Shown: positions 47,325 through 60,999 of the stretch, piece after piece
Numbering within the stretch: the first letter of the stretch is position 1
How the letters are laid out: each line of letters starts with the position of its first letter
Assembly (NCBI GenBank): GCA_039881145.1
Contig: JAYKKI010000061.1
Span: 8,713,501 to 8,777,500 of the forward strand
Direction: 5' to 3'
Source: Druceiella hillmani
Lineage: Eukaryota; Arthropoda; Insecta; Lepidoptera; Hepialidae
Length of the DNA stretch: 64,000 nucleotides
Program-made: the position numbers and the translations under genes
Notes under the pieces: model-generated
What the model was told of the DNA's origin: nothing
Database searches by the model: none
The model's input: the letters and a program-made list of their open reading frames with translations, nothing else

Positions 47325-47405
47325 CGGTTACACTTTTAACGCTCTGAACTTCTGATTTTACTCCTCATAAAACTTCATACCGGGCGCTATATACGAAAAT
47401 CGATT
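47325..47405 (+). repeat. Unnamed dispersed repeat, copy 1 (second at 55857-55945)
   Basis: Both copies share ctctgaacttctga.tt, cataaaacttcataccggg and cgctay.ta.gaaaat.gatt, in the same orientation. They are about 80 bp, with no coding sequence or visible ends. Confidence 0.6.
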
Positions 47406-47469
47406 TTTAAGAAATAAAAACGTTATTATCTAATCATTATTTTGGACGCTTGCTTATAAAAACATACGG

Positions 47470-47690
47470 GTCGCGTAACCGTCCTTACCGTCTCCACTCA
47501 TAACGAATTAACTACCAGCAGTAATAAACAATAGAGCTATCGATAATAACGGTATGACCGCGCAATCGATCAGCGACGCCGAGTCACGACCGTTAACATC
47601 ACAGGCAGCGACTAAAGTACCGCCGAATACAGCTCACGACTAGTATAAACTATCGTCGTCGGACGTCAGTTTCACTGTCAACAGGACCCA
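47470..47690 (+). promoter_or_regulatory. GC-richer patch ending in a possible core promoter
   Basis: GC-richer DNA (gaccgcgcaatcgatcagcg, gacgccgagtcacgaccg) ends in TATAAA at 47644-47649. A TCAGTTTCACT stretch follows (47666-47676), whose second A (47674) is 30 bp from the TATA start. A core promoter is possible, but no downstream coding frame was found. Confidence 0.25.
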
Positions 47691-47699
47691 CGTTTATCT

Positions 47700-49505
47700 T
47701 AATATCTAAAATTTAAAAAAAAAACAAATATAGACAAACAAATCTTTTTGACAAACAAATTATTTGTAACAAGCAAAAAGTTTATATAAGGAATAAAAAC
47801 AGATCCTTTATAAGTAACGATCTCACTGATCATCTACGCAGATTACACGCTGTATCCCTTTCTCATTTATTCCCGATATTATGACTATTTCAGACGAAAT
47901 CTATAAATATATAATTTCTCTTCAGACAGAGAATATAATAACTGAGGGTTCACATCTTGTTCGAATTTGAAATGTCTGGAGTGCTACATATAATTTATTT
48001 ACCATAATTCTGCGATGATTACTGATTTTGTATATATATCAAAAGTATCGGGGCCGCTAGTGATTCCACAATGTCCAAGATGTCCACGAAAAATAGTTCT
48101 TTTGTTGAGTGGCGAAAATCAATCTATTGGAGTTGCCACTATTAAAGATATTATATAACATTTATCAAAAAATATTACATAATTTATTCAAGTAAATAAA
48201 AAAATTGGACTTGTGTAGTAATCTTTATTAAGTTTAATTAAAAAATTAAAATGTTATGATAAAGGAATGTCACTTAAGCTCTTTTCTGATAAGTATAATT
48301 ATTGGGTATTTAAATTAATATTCCAAGCATACAATACAAAAACTTAAACTATGATTATCAATATCATATATTTAGGAAACTACCAACCCGTCCACGTCAT
48401 CGTTTGCGTGGTTTTATTTTTTGTTACCAATTACGTTTGTAAGTTTTTTCTATGTAGTGATTAGTGAACAAAACATATCGAAATCATTTCATAAAAATAT
48501 AGAGTTTATGAATATTCTATTGACCGCCACAAAAAACAAAAACATTTAAATAACTCGTTACATATCGTTAAAATTGTTTCTCATAAGTCTTTGAATAAAC
48601 TTATCAACTTAGTGATATTTATTATTTCGTCGCTAAACCGTCGTCTTCCACGAAGTGCATAAATTGAACTGCACCAAAAAATACAGTTTGTTAAGTATAC
48701 AAAAATTATATAAAAAAAGAAATACTGAGAAAAAATTGAACAGAACGAGGTCATACGCCGGCTAGAATTCGGCGCAAAAGCGCCGCAGCGCTACGCATTT
48801 CGGCAGAGCACGTGTCCCCCGCTTAGCGAACAAACACTAAACTATCAAGGAGCTCGCGGATCGACGCGGTTATCGTATTTCATACACGTTTCAGTTGCAC
48901 CGTAAAACGGAATTGCGTCTGATTTTATGTGCTGCTGTTAAGAGTTTTTTATTCACTTCTTTCATTCATTGTAAACTTTAGTCTTTTTCCTGCAATATAC
49001 ATTCAAGAGCAGTCACTTGGTTAAACAAAATACCAGTAATCGTTTATTATAAACGACTTAGGTGCAAGACGCGTCGTCCAACGCAATGGGATCTGTCGAC
49101 TGTCGTTCTTAGCACTACTCTCGGAAGGAAATTACGGTAAGCGGTCAGACCAGGTTCCAATGGCAGCCAGAGAAATTATCAATTCTGCGGAGACTCCACA
49201 TTCGATTTGAAATCAGCGGTGCCTTTATAACTTATAACTGCAACGGTTTAACTTTAGCCTTAAACCTTACTATAACTTGAGAGTTGCAGAGGAACGTCGA
49301 AAAGGAGCAAATATGTATATATTAGCCTATTTCCATAAGGATTTTTAAGAAATCACGAATCAGCGATTACCCGTTCGAACCGTGAATCTTAATCCTAAAT
49401 TTACTTAAACGTCAACTGTAAGGCTACCTATCTCTAATCCAAGACTTTTACACACAACGGTTGAAATTTAATGAAATTACATTTTTATACGGTTTGAAGG
49501 AAAAA
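47700..49505. other. No gene; GC patch at 48755-48900
   Basis: The patch holds gccggctagaattcggcgc, aaaagcgccgcagcgc and a CACGTG E-box at 48809-48814. The rest is AT-rich with no recognisable frame. Confidence 0.45.
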
Positions 49506-49511
49506 TGTAAC

Positions 49512-49812
49512 TCCCTCCATGATTCACAATAAAATGAAACTACGTGAGTATTATTTCCACTTTATTTACATTCTTTACCACGACCTAGGTTTTGTTGTAT
49601 TATATCTTCAGGTGGGCTATTACGAAAGATTCTGTCTGATATCTTTGCTAATTATCCACCTAAAGATGTAATACAACGAAACCTACATCCCACGATGTAG
49701 ATAAAGATTGTAAAGAAAGTAGAAATAGTACTACATCACGTAGTTTCATTTAATTGTGAATAATGAATTTCTACAAAATTAACCCCAAATATATTCAATA
49801 TCCCTCCATGAT
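49512..49812 (-). mobile_element. Foldback element family, copy C, with perfect 12-bp flanking repeats
   Basis: The 277-bp element (49524-49800) is flanked by tccctccatgat at 49512-49523 and 49801-49812. Arms of about 95 bp carry cctaggttttgttgtatta and its complement, around a loop with caggtgggctattacgaaag. The family tail (aataatgaatttctacaaaa to atattcaata) is on the right. The right arm has a small rearrangement (cctacatcccacgatgtag). Confidence 0.9.
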
Positions 49813-49819
49813 GATAAAC

Positions 49820-50620
49820 CCTTTAATTGTCGAAAAATAAAAATGATATGTTAACGTCGAAAATAACATTATCTATATGATCGAGAACCACCTACATCGT
49901 ACCTAAATTTATATCATATTAACATTTTGACGTCCCCCGTGTGACTAGGTTTCTTTCATTTGGTAGCGGTTGATCTGGCGTAAACTTTTTCTGAGAGATA
50001 AGTAGTAAAACATCTTAGTAAGTTATAACATTCGATAGTTTTTAATTAAATCGCCAAATTTTAACGAAACTTTAAGAATTGAATAAAATATATTTTAGAT
50101 ATTTTTTATATGTGACGTCATCTAAATTTAACCAATAATTTTACCTCTACCTTTTAACACATAAAACGCAAACAATTACGACACAGTTTAAGCTCACAAA
50201 AAGAAAATATTTTCATAATCTGAAAATATTTCTGAAAGGAAACATTTGTAATATTATAATTTCTTATATATAATTTCTTTTCAGAAATATTACTGCTCAC
50301 TGCCCTGTGAGATCCATTAAATTCGTATGGCCATTTTATTATCATTACTTAATGGTAGAACCTCCCAATAACAGCTGTTTAATGCCGCATTATGGATATA
50401 AGAAAATTCAAATGTAGAAATTTCAATACAGTAGCTATTAGCCGAGGAGGTTAGGGACTGTACTAAACTCAGTCACATAGCATATTTACATATATGAAAA
50501 ATTATTCAAATGTATTAAAAGTAGGAAAACACATTTGTTTTATTAAAATTACCAGTAACGATCTCAACTAAAACTGAACTCCTAGAATATACCCTATATT
50601 AACCTTGATGATGCATATTT
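49820..50620. other. No gene seen
   Basis: AT-rich. A 63-codon minus-strand frame at 50154-50345 is unrecognised. Confidence 0.45.
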
Positions 50621-50626
50621 CTTTAC

Positions 50627-51185
50627 GTTTTTAAGGTTCCGTATTGAAACAAGGAACCCTTATTGTTTCACCCGTGCTTCCTCACACCATCGTACTACAG
50701 TTTTGAACATATCGGCATACAATTTTGCAAGTAGTTAGATGTTTCATATGAATATCTTAATAAAACGTTACGAAATATTGATATACAATTTTCTCGTAAG
50801 AGTAAACTTCCCCAACGCCTGAAATCGGGGTAATTTTTTTTGGCATGAAATTCGGGCGGTAAGTTTGGGGTATCCTTAGATAGGACTTAAAAATGATATA
50901 GTTTCCAAAATAACTTTTTTATTGAATAGTTGGTAAGATAGCCGCTTCTAAAATCTTAAAGTGTCACACCCCGCCCTCAATTTTTCAACTAGCATATGTA
51001 AAATTCTGAAAAAAATTAAGATATGTTTGTGTAATATGGGATATTTTCGGTACCGACCGCAGCAATAACTTTGTTTTTCACAATTTCTTTGAGAAATACA
51101 AACTTACAAGTTCAATATTGGTTGATGCTACGGAACACTTTGTGCGCGAGTCCGACTCGCACTCGGCCGTATTTTTTTTAATTCT
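50627..51185 (+). repeat. Lepidopteran-type dispersed repeat, near full-length
   Basis: It starts aaggttccgtattgaaacaaggaaccc, as these repeats typically do (ggttccgta...ggaaccctta), and ends gcgcgagtccgactcgcact + cggccg, followed by a T-run. Internal blocks match the copy at 59363-59975 in reverse complement. Such elements of a few hundred bp without a protein are very abundant in Lepidoptera. I do not assign a superfamily. Confidence 0.7.
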
Positions 51186-51189
51186 TAAG

Positions 51190-54100
51190 CCTCCTTTGCG
51201 TAATATTAATCTTCAATATAAGTGCAATGACACAGAGAGTTGGACGTTCCTTCTAAAAATCTTTTAAAAATCTGAAAAAATTCTAGTAAAAATATAAATA
51301 TGAACGAAAATACGAAGTTTAAACTAAAACAAGTTAACTCGTATCAATATTTTCTAGATATTAGGTGACTAAAGGGCCTTATTATACTTGTGTTTCCTAC
51401 CAGCGTTTTACAATTCCAAAAAGCAATATTATCAAATATAACTTCTAGAATTATGAAATGAAAGATGCTACCCACTTATTCTCGTATAATTTTCAATTAA
51501 AAAAGAACAATTTAAAGAGATTGGAATCTATATAAACCATTTAGCACTAACTCCTATAACGAGGTCGGACGGGGCATTTGCTAGTACTTAGGAATAAGAG
51601 ATCTCATTTTATTACATCGCATAAATATTCTCCAGCTTCACACCAACTGGCGGCATTTAAACAGTGAAGTTAAATACTTCATTTCGACATCAAAATATCG
51701 AGCCGCTTATGACACAACACAACGAATACACTATAGGCAGCGGTAATATCGTTAATTCGCTTACGCGCACTGAAGGTCGAAACGTACCGAGCGTGAGATC
51801 GGCTCACGATTTCTTTTAATGCCGCATGGAAAGTAATCGCGTACTTTAACGACCTAAACTAGTTTATAATACATCTCGCAAACGCGAATGTATTAAATGC
51901 AATCTTTTACATCCGCCGCCAGCTCGACCGCCGCGATGCTAACGGTGCATCCCAACAATGAAAGTGGAACATATAAATTGAAGTATAATTGACCGACGTA
52001 GAGAGCCTTCCATTATCAAAGTTGATATTCCAACGAATTTGAAATGTTGCATTTTCAGGCAGAGATAAATAAACAAAGGCAATCTATGCAATAAACGTTT
52101 CAGACGCAACGTAACTCCACACGTTATTCTGGTAATATTTTGGCTTATAAGTTTGTAAGTGGCAGACTTTATCGACCGCCACTTATTTAAATAGTACAAA
52201 ATAACTATATTTAGTTAAGTAATTTAAAACAATATTGATTTATTTAGCAGTTAAAAGTAAAAGCCATATGTTGGTCGTGTTTGATGGGTACCTATCAATG
52301 GAGTGCTAAGTTTTATATATAATTTTTTTGCAAAAGTTTATTTGCCGCATCAAATTCAATTAAATCTGAATATTAACTTATTTGTTAGAAAGAGCATAGT
52401 AAAATTTTTCAAACATCGAATAATTGATATTAGCGGAATTACCATATATCAGACGAACATAGTTGTTCGTTGATAAAAGAACCAAACAGCAGTTGTTCGC
52501 CAGTTTACATCTCTCAAATTTACATTTATTTCAAGTAGAGGTTATGTTTGATATTCATGTTAAAATAAAAATCGTATTTTTATGAAACATTTATACATGC
52601 TGAGAAATATCAAATGTTTCATTCTCTAGCTATACTGCTCTAAAACATAAGTATCGTAATATTTATTTTTCTCTCTCACACACTGCTCGCGTGAATTTCG
52701 TTTAAATAACTATCAATCTATCTAATGAAAACCTGACACCGTTCATCAGACTGACATAAGTGGAATAAATCAGTTAGTTATTTGACAGCTTATTAAATGA
52801 ATGAAAATCAGCTTAAATCAACTTTTTAGTTGCACAAGTATGCTAGCAATGATTATGACATTTTCTGTCGTTAGGTGGTTTAAACATCTAAACTGATATC
52901 AATACCCTCTTGGAAAAGCAAGCAATTTAGACAAAAAATTTATATATGTTTAAGTTTCTCAGGATGCCTTCCTGATCCCTTTAAAATGCTATAGAATCTA
53001 CGAACATCGGCACCGAGTGGCTATCGTGTATGCTTGCCGAGAATCGGGTTTCATCGTCTTCTTTCACAAGCGACAGGATTATATTTTATAACATCTTTGA
53101 TAAAAATATTTTAACCTCTCTTCTATATTTTTTTCACAAATTCTTAAAAATCAGTCTACTCCTAACACCTTCCCGCCGATATTGCTTGACACATAAAAAC
53201 ATAAACAATACTAAGTACGTTGAGGTTCCCAGATATCACGAAGCGTGTATCGTATCTTATCTACATATAGTTTAATTAGTTAAATAATTAATAAGGACGA
53301 CATACGCGCTCTCAAGTACACGATGACGTAGGGATGTGCATGCATATCTTTATAAATAATATAGTAAGTACAAATATTTCCATAAACAAACGCTAATTCA
53401 TTGGACGAAGTATATTTTTAGTGTATTACAATTTTTGTTTTTCTTTTATTTTACGTAATATTTTAAGGAAATGAGAAATTCTTTCTCCAAATAGGATAAT
53501 AACACGTAGAGAAAATAAAGATTATTTTGTGTATTATATATTTTCATACAGCAATATTAATATGATACATCTCCGTGGTCATGAAGCGGTAGTATTAACG
53601 ACTCTATTGAAAGACATAGGAAGTTTGAGTTCTCAAAATCAGTAAATTCTCACGGTTGAAATCGGATACTGAAAAAAAAATATTAACCATCGACTTGCAA
53701 CGAAACCAAGCGATAAATTGCTATAATAATGTTAAGAAGTAAATTATATTATTTTTGTTTCCGTCAGTCTAATATACTCTATGCGCTAAGGATCAGAATT
53801 TGTTTATTTTATTACGCGTTATCATTGGGTAGGTTTCCTAAAATAAATGTTCAACTGAATTTACTCAATACTTTCAGAAATAACCAACTCAGTTTGTTAA
53901 ATAATAACTCACAGCGGCTACTCGACTAATCGTTAGCATATTTCACATTCAAATTGAACAATTTCCTGAAAATAACCAAAAACTTTTTTCCTATTAGAAT
54001 TCACGGCTAATATTTAATATAACAAAATAAATATTTAATTATTATATTGTCCAGCTTTTTTTCTCACGTCCAACAGTTCAACACTTCCTTAGAATGAGTA

Positions 54101-54875
54101 GTCTTAAACTGCATTTAAATATTAAGTTAACGAGTACATCTTGCGACCAAAATTTAAAAATTATCGATCATTGTTAAATATCATAAGAACAGTTTTCATG
54201 TCGTACGTACCAAACTAAATATTATGTTTTGATATATCTAGAGAACTTCCATTAATTTGGTTCCTCCTTAATTGCTAATATCATGCGAACAGCGAGTAAT
54301 AGCCATTATTTAAATAGCTGAAGGACAATATATTATTATAAGGTGGTACATTTTTCCTTACGTCATCACTTCACAGGGGTGATTCGGCCCATTATTTTGA
54401 GTGTCTTTTATCCGAATAATAAAAAGGACAAAAATTGTGCGCGTCAGCTCCGACGCGCGACTGGAATTTACTCCTTAAGTACAATTGTCTTGGAATGTAT
54501 AATATAGGTCACATTGTATATAAATATAAACTTCAAAATCATTAAATGTAAACGGAAAATTCTTTAATAACAACAATGCTGACAATATAATTATTTTCGA
54601 ATAAAACACAAATAAACAAGACTAAGAAGTTAAAATTAAAAGAGACTATTTAATTTTGTAGAATAGAACACAACAAATATTCACACATAATGAAATTTAA
54701 TGATTACATCTTGAAATAAGTGAACGATAGTAAACCCTGCGTGTGTGCACATTCCGTCATTGCGATTACGCCAAGTTATGGTTTTGTTGAATCACATCAC
54801 CTATAATAATTTAAAATCGTTGCTCGATTAGTAAATAAAGTAGAGCTAAACAAAATATTTTTAATTACTTTTTTC
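51190..54875. other. 3.7 kb without a recognised gene; GC patch at 51690-51960
   Basis: The patch contains gcttacgcgcactgaagg, gagatcggctcacgattt and tccgccgccagctcgaccgc. Frames of 66-86 codons (51939-52199, 53030-53275, 53729-53929) match nothing. A GC-rich hairpin GCGCGTC-agctcc-GACGCGC lies at 54439-54458. Confidence 0.4.
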
Positions 54876-55159
54876 TTTAATTTTAATTATTGAATATATT
54901 TGGCGCTAATTTTGTAGAAATTCATTATTCACAATTAAATGAAACTACGTGATGTAGTATTATTTCTACTTTCTTTAAATTCTTTACCACGACCTAGATT
55001 TCGTTGTATTACAACATCTTCAGGTGGGATATTAGCAAAGATTCTTTGCTAAGATGAAGATATTGTAATACAACCAAACCTAGGTCGTGGTAAAGAAATT
55101 AAAGAAAGTAGAAATAATACTACATCACGTAGTTTCATTTAATTGTGTTTAATTTTAAT
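54876..55159 (+). mobile_element. Foldback element family, copy D (best preserved), 12-bp flanking repeats
   Basis: A 260-bp element (54888-55147) between perfect direct repeats tttaattttaat (54876-54887, 55148-55159). Structure: a 42-bp one-sided tail (tattgaatatatttggcgc...), a left arm 54930-55022, a 32-bp loop with the palindrome ttagcaaagattctttgctaa, and a right arm 55055-55147. The 93-bp arms differ at only four positions. Outer ends are TATTGAATATATTTGG and TTTAATTGTG. No frame encodes a transposase, so it is non-autonomous. Confidence 0.92.
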
Positions 55160-55164
55160 CTTTT

Positions 55165-56375
55165 TCTTTAAGTGTCCGTGTTTTATCCGCTTTGATCAAT
55201 TATAAAGATTATACTTACGATATATGGAAGAAGTATCGAAGTGTAGATTATTAAAAAGAAGAAATCTAAGTATAATAAATATACGTACGAAGAATCAGTA
55301 CGAGGTTATATTCCTACTGTGAAAAGAATATATCAGAATACTGTCCGCCTGTATCGTGTGTAAGTATAAAACTGTACATGTAAATAATAGTTGTGATACT
55401 TGCAAAATAACCAAATTTGTGTACTTATTTGATAATTGAAAACCAAATAATTACACTGATGAATGAGATACAACCTTAGGTGAAATATTTTATTTATATT
55501 ACAAATGTATTGTACAAAAATAAAAACTCATTTCGCATTATTTAGAAAACTAACATAGAAACACTAGGGCATCTAGTGTGGTTTCTCGACAAAATCACCA
55601 GTTTACGGCCGGCAATAAACAATTATATATTCAGTATCATGTTTACGCGCTAGATGTCGATTGCTTGTTGTATTTGGTATTTATTTTATAATTTTTATTT
55701 AATCTTTATTTTTAATAAACTTTTCACATTTGTTGGAGTTTAATAATTACTCAAAATAGATAATTTTTTAAAAACTTCAGGAAATTAATTTTAAAATCAT
55801 TTAACGCAAAATTTTCGTCGACACGAAAAATTCTCTGAACTTCGTACGATCAGAACCTAACGCTTACAATTTTATAACCCTCTGAACTTCTGACTTCATA
55901 AAACTTCATACCGGGCGCTACGTAAGAAAATTGATTCTTAAGGAGTAAACTTGAAAAAAAAATAAATACGGTTTTATTTTAATAATTTATATTAAATAAT
56001 TTGCACCTGTAACGAAAATTATAGAAAAAACATATCAACACATTGCGAATCGTTAGCTGATCTTAATAGTGATATTTAGTTATAGAAAGAGATTTTCTGA
56101 CTGTTTTTAACGTTTTATTTTTCTGGTAGAGAGAGAGAGAAATAAATAACGTAATAAATATAGAAATTATTAATTTTAAAATATAGAAATTATTATTAAT
56201 TTGAAAAAAAAATTATTATTAAAAAAAATGGGTATTTTTTCACATTCGCCACTTGTTGAATGGTGAGGAACCAGCGCAGCGAAGAAATAACGTAAGGAAC
56301 ATCACACCTGCATGTATATTTCATTTTTTTAATTTCCTTAGTCATATGTCTTCAAATCATATTTTGCCATAACGA
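55165..56375. other. No gene; second copy of an unnamed repeat
   Basis: 55857-55945 matches 47325-47405 (see there). A short (GA)n lies at 56129-56140. Otherwise AT-rich sequence. Confidence 0.45.
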
Positions 56376-56379
56376 ACGG

Positions 56380-56890
56380 GCCGGCGAACAATAAAGTGTA
56401 TTGACCCTAAATGACCACCTCGCCGCGTGCCTATCCTCACGCTTTAGACTGGGAGTTACTCAAAGTGAATATTACTATAAAAAGTACTTCGTCCAAACAT
56501 GTTTTTCATATGAAGTGCGTCTAACACCTCCAATGATAACCCCGTTCCTACGAGTGAGAGTACTCGAGACAGAGAGGAATACACGTAACTCTTGTCCGAA
56601 GAAACAAATTCTACTTCATTCCGAAAGAAACCCTAACAGTTCAAAGCGCCCCAATCTCACAAACGCGACTCGACAATCGGCCGCCACCCCTCCAAAAGTG
56701 TTTCACGTCTCGCTGCCTCAGAAGACCCACCCCCGGGACCGAGCGACATTTAGCGCGTCTAAATAAAGTGGAGAGTAACCCGGTCGGCCGCTTTAACGGG
56801 ATAACGGTTAACAACCAGAAAAAACGCAATTCAAACCGTTTGAACCGCCCCGCCGCCTTACTTTGTAAACATAGTGTTGTGATGCTAAAC
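56380..56890. other. GC-richer island with a 121-codon open frame, unassigned
   Basis: A frame at 56401-56766 opens at TTG and has no recognisable domain (for example ATPPKVFHVSLPQKTHPRDR near the end). It overlaps a 62-codon minus-strand frame. The GC-rich part at 56640-56860 (tcggccgccacccctcc, acccggtcggccgc, accgccccgccgcc) is like the other islands in this window. I favour a regulatory island or transposon scrap over a gene. Confidence 0.3.
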
Positions 56891-57029
56891 GACTATCTCC
56901 GTGCAACCGTGAGCACATAATTAAATAAAAAAAAATTGTGAGAGATGGGAATTTAAGAGCTTTTTGAGGAGAGTACAGAAGTACTTCTAAAATTTGTTTA
57001 ATGAAAAATAACGACGTAGGAGGACGTCA

Positions 57030-58110
<1,081 letters not shown>

Positions 58111-58114
58111 ATCC

Positions 58115-59360
58115 CAATTTTAACGAGGAGCACTAAAAAGGATTTAACAATAAAATTAATATCCACCACTCGTAAGTTTTCTTATCAGCGCTATATGCTA
58201 TTTTCCACCGAATCGTAGTAGACAGTGATGACGGAACGACATGCGGTAAGTTTTTAACACATTGCGACATATACACTCTCGACGACAGACCACATAATTA
58301 ACTACTAGCAGCCCGTCTCAACGGGACGAACATAGAACACCACTAATATTCCGCCATTTTTCCTCCTTTTCCGAAGGAGCAGTCATAGCTGATAACTATA
58401 AATCATATCCAACTGCATAACTCTTATTTATATATTTATATTCTTGTCGACAGTGCACTAATCACTTTCAATTTACCTTTCTTTCATAACCATTATATGA
58501 TACTAGAGACATTTCAAACCAACTGATTCGTGTAATGATTATACACGATGTATTACTACAAACACTTGTTACGTGCATACACACGCTACTAAACACACGT
58601 TACCTCTAAATTTACCAAAATGTTCAAGTCAATTCCAAACTCTCCGTGAAATTCGATTTTAGTGATGACAAACGTGATAATACAATATAATGTAAACAAG
58701 ACGTACATCTGGTTAAAATTAAGGAAAATCCAGTTGTTACGCGTAACAGCTAGTATCTTAATTAATTGATTCGTAACTCGGAGAGGCGCGAGTGCTCGTA
58801 CGTCCATCACATTCATGTATGATCGTCGTGACATCCCCATCCTCCTTATTCGTGCTGTAAGTATGATATCGGTGGCACGACTTTATCGTTAGCTCGTGAC
58901 CTACTTACTCCTCGAGTGGGTACACTTCATATCCGCAACATATGTTCGCGTACCAAATTCAATAATCTTATCACATTTCGCCTCGATAATTAACAGCGAA
59001 TAATACTTAAATAAAAACTTATTAAACGATTGGAGCTATCGAAGGCGCACCAATTCTTTCTTGCTCGAGTGCTAGAGTACGTATAAAAATACGGCCTTCT
59101 TGAATTGATGAGAACCCATTGTTGCACAGTCATCATGAATGTGCAATATGACACTCCCCCAGATTTTTATTAACAATTAAACATTGAACAAGTAACATTC
59201 TATATCCATACTTGTCAATATCTCTATAAATTGTGGATGCAAGTTAATCAAAATAATTTGTATTGAAAAAGACTAAAGTTTAAATTTTTTTATGATTGTT
59301 AAAAACTCATGGTTGAAAAATTTATTAGGCGAAATCACATTCTGCATGACTTTAAAAATT
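58115..59360. other. No gene seen
   Basis: AT-rich. A TATA-like tataaaaat at 59082 is followed 70 bp later by an ATG with only 12 codons, so no gene is called. The 83-codon minus-strand frame at 58589-58840 is unrecognised. Confidence 0.45.
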
Positions 59361-59362
59361 AA

Positions 59363-59975
59363 AAACCAGCCAAGTGCAATTTGGACTCGCGCACGAAGGG
59401 TCCCGTAGCACCAAACAATATTAAATTTATAAGTTGGTATTTCTCAAAGACACTGTGAAAAACAAAGTTATTGCTGCGAAACACAAAGTTATTGCATATG
59501 TCAAAAAGTACACAACATATCTTATTCAAACCAATTTTCTTGAAAGTTTATTTTAAGTTCTAGTACCTTAATTTTTTCCGGATTTTAAACACGTTAGTTG
59601 AAAAGTTAGAGCTTTTTAAGACTTTAGAAGCGCATTTCCACCAACTATCGACGTAAATAGAAAAGTTATTTTGGAACCTCTATATCATTTTTAAGACCTA
59701 TCTAATAATACTACATGCCTATATGCACTGGTTTTTTCCTCCCACATTCACATACATATATGAAGTGCCCACCCCTAGTATTATTTTTTTTTCATAATTC
59801 TACTATTTTATCGTACAGCACCTCATCGAAACCTCCTACCACCAAAATTTCACCTATATAGTGCCAATAGTCTCCGAATGAAATGGCTGTGACATACAGA
59901 CATACAGACGAAGAGACGGACAGGACGAAATTATAATGTTTCCGTTTTTGCCATTTGGTTACGCAACCCTCAAAG
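59363..59975 (-). repeat. Lepidopteran-type dispersed repeat, long copy
   Basis: It begins aaaaccagccaagtgcaatt + tggactcgcgcacgaagggt, the standard end of this family, and finishes with the cluster gacatacagacatacagacg, aagagacggacagg, then tgccatttggttacgcaacc. Relative to the copies at 50627 and 57030 it is inverted. The imperfect gacagacgg-type cluster is a hallmark of the family. Confidence 0.75.
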
Positions 59976-59979
59976 TGAA

Positions 59980-60595
59980 TTAATCCCCAAATTAGTTTTC
60001 AAAGACTTATCCATTGATTTTCCACTGGACAAGAAACAAGAAAAATAACCTTCACTTATACGGACTGGTATAAACAGCTTGACTTATTGAAACGAAGATA
60101 ACGCTATTGGCGATAAGAGTAGAAACTTGCGCATTAATACGTAGATTAACATTGACCCCCTAAACCTTCATCCCAATATATGTAAATTCAAAATAAAATG
60201 AACATATAAAGAGAAGTACAAGAATATATTTAGACGAAAAGAAGCACCATTTATTGGGACGAAAAAATGTTTTTCATTATTCCATAAGGAACTGTTCAAT
60301 TTTCCGAGATAAAAACTATATATGACAGTCCGCTAATACGACCTATCGGTAACTATGTGTCCAAAATTTGACAAGAGTTTAGTTCAGTTGTTGCGCGTTA
60401 TTATAATCACAACACGTTTTTGTATTTATAGTATTATATAACATGTTATCAGTAAGGATTTTTAGAAATTTCAAACAAGTAATCCGAAACGTTTTTATAC
60501 AAAAAAATTTGACAAAAAATAAACGCTCTTCATTGATTCGTTTATTAATTACGTATCTCACGTAAGCTCAATAGCAAAATCTTTTCCTAATAAAA
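59980..60595. other. No gene seen
   Basis: AT-rich sequence with one 60-codon minus-strand frame (60379-60561) of no recognisable type. Confidence 0.45.
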
Positions 60596-60599
60596 TCGG

Positions 60600-60995
60600 A
60601 ACATACAGCTAATTCTGGCATTCTTCGCCAACTTTCACCCACCGACACCGCCTTTGTTTTGACGGCGCTCGATAATGCTATCTTCGACGATCTTACACCC
60701 TAATAGCGACGAATTGCTCGACAAGCGATGACGCCATCGCACTTGCATATCGCGATGCGCTGCGTGTAGCCGGCCGGATGCATTATGCGATGCGCGTCCC
60801 GAATAATTGCATTCCACGGCGGATCCAGTCTATTTCATGGAAAATCTCGCTAACTCGGTCAGATGACGTGATCTTTGTAACAGTATGTCCCGCAGTAACG
60901 ACCATTTCTACGACTGACCCCGATGTCAAAAGAGGCGTTGAACCGTTAGATAGATTATTGCGTCTTCTCGGTAATCGATTAACCTATTTTGGTCG
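60600..60995. promoter_or_regulatory. GC-richer island, candidate regulatory element
   Basis: It contains atcgcgatgcgctgcgtgta + gccggccgg and a cluster of related gcgatgcgc strings (60748-60795). A 93-codon frame crosses it (60778-61059) without known domains, opposed by a 60-codon frame. Composition alone supports the call. Confidence 0.25.
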
Positions 60996-60999
60996 TAAA

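Noticed and set aside
49360..49390. B-box-like cggttcgaacggg on the minus strand
   Set aside because: The T-arm stem does not pair and no A box precedes it.
59082..59192. Cuticle- or chorion-type promoter with TATAAAA and ATG
   Set aside because: The frame after the ATG is only 12 codons, there is no signal peptide, and initiator spacing is wrong.
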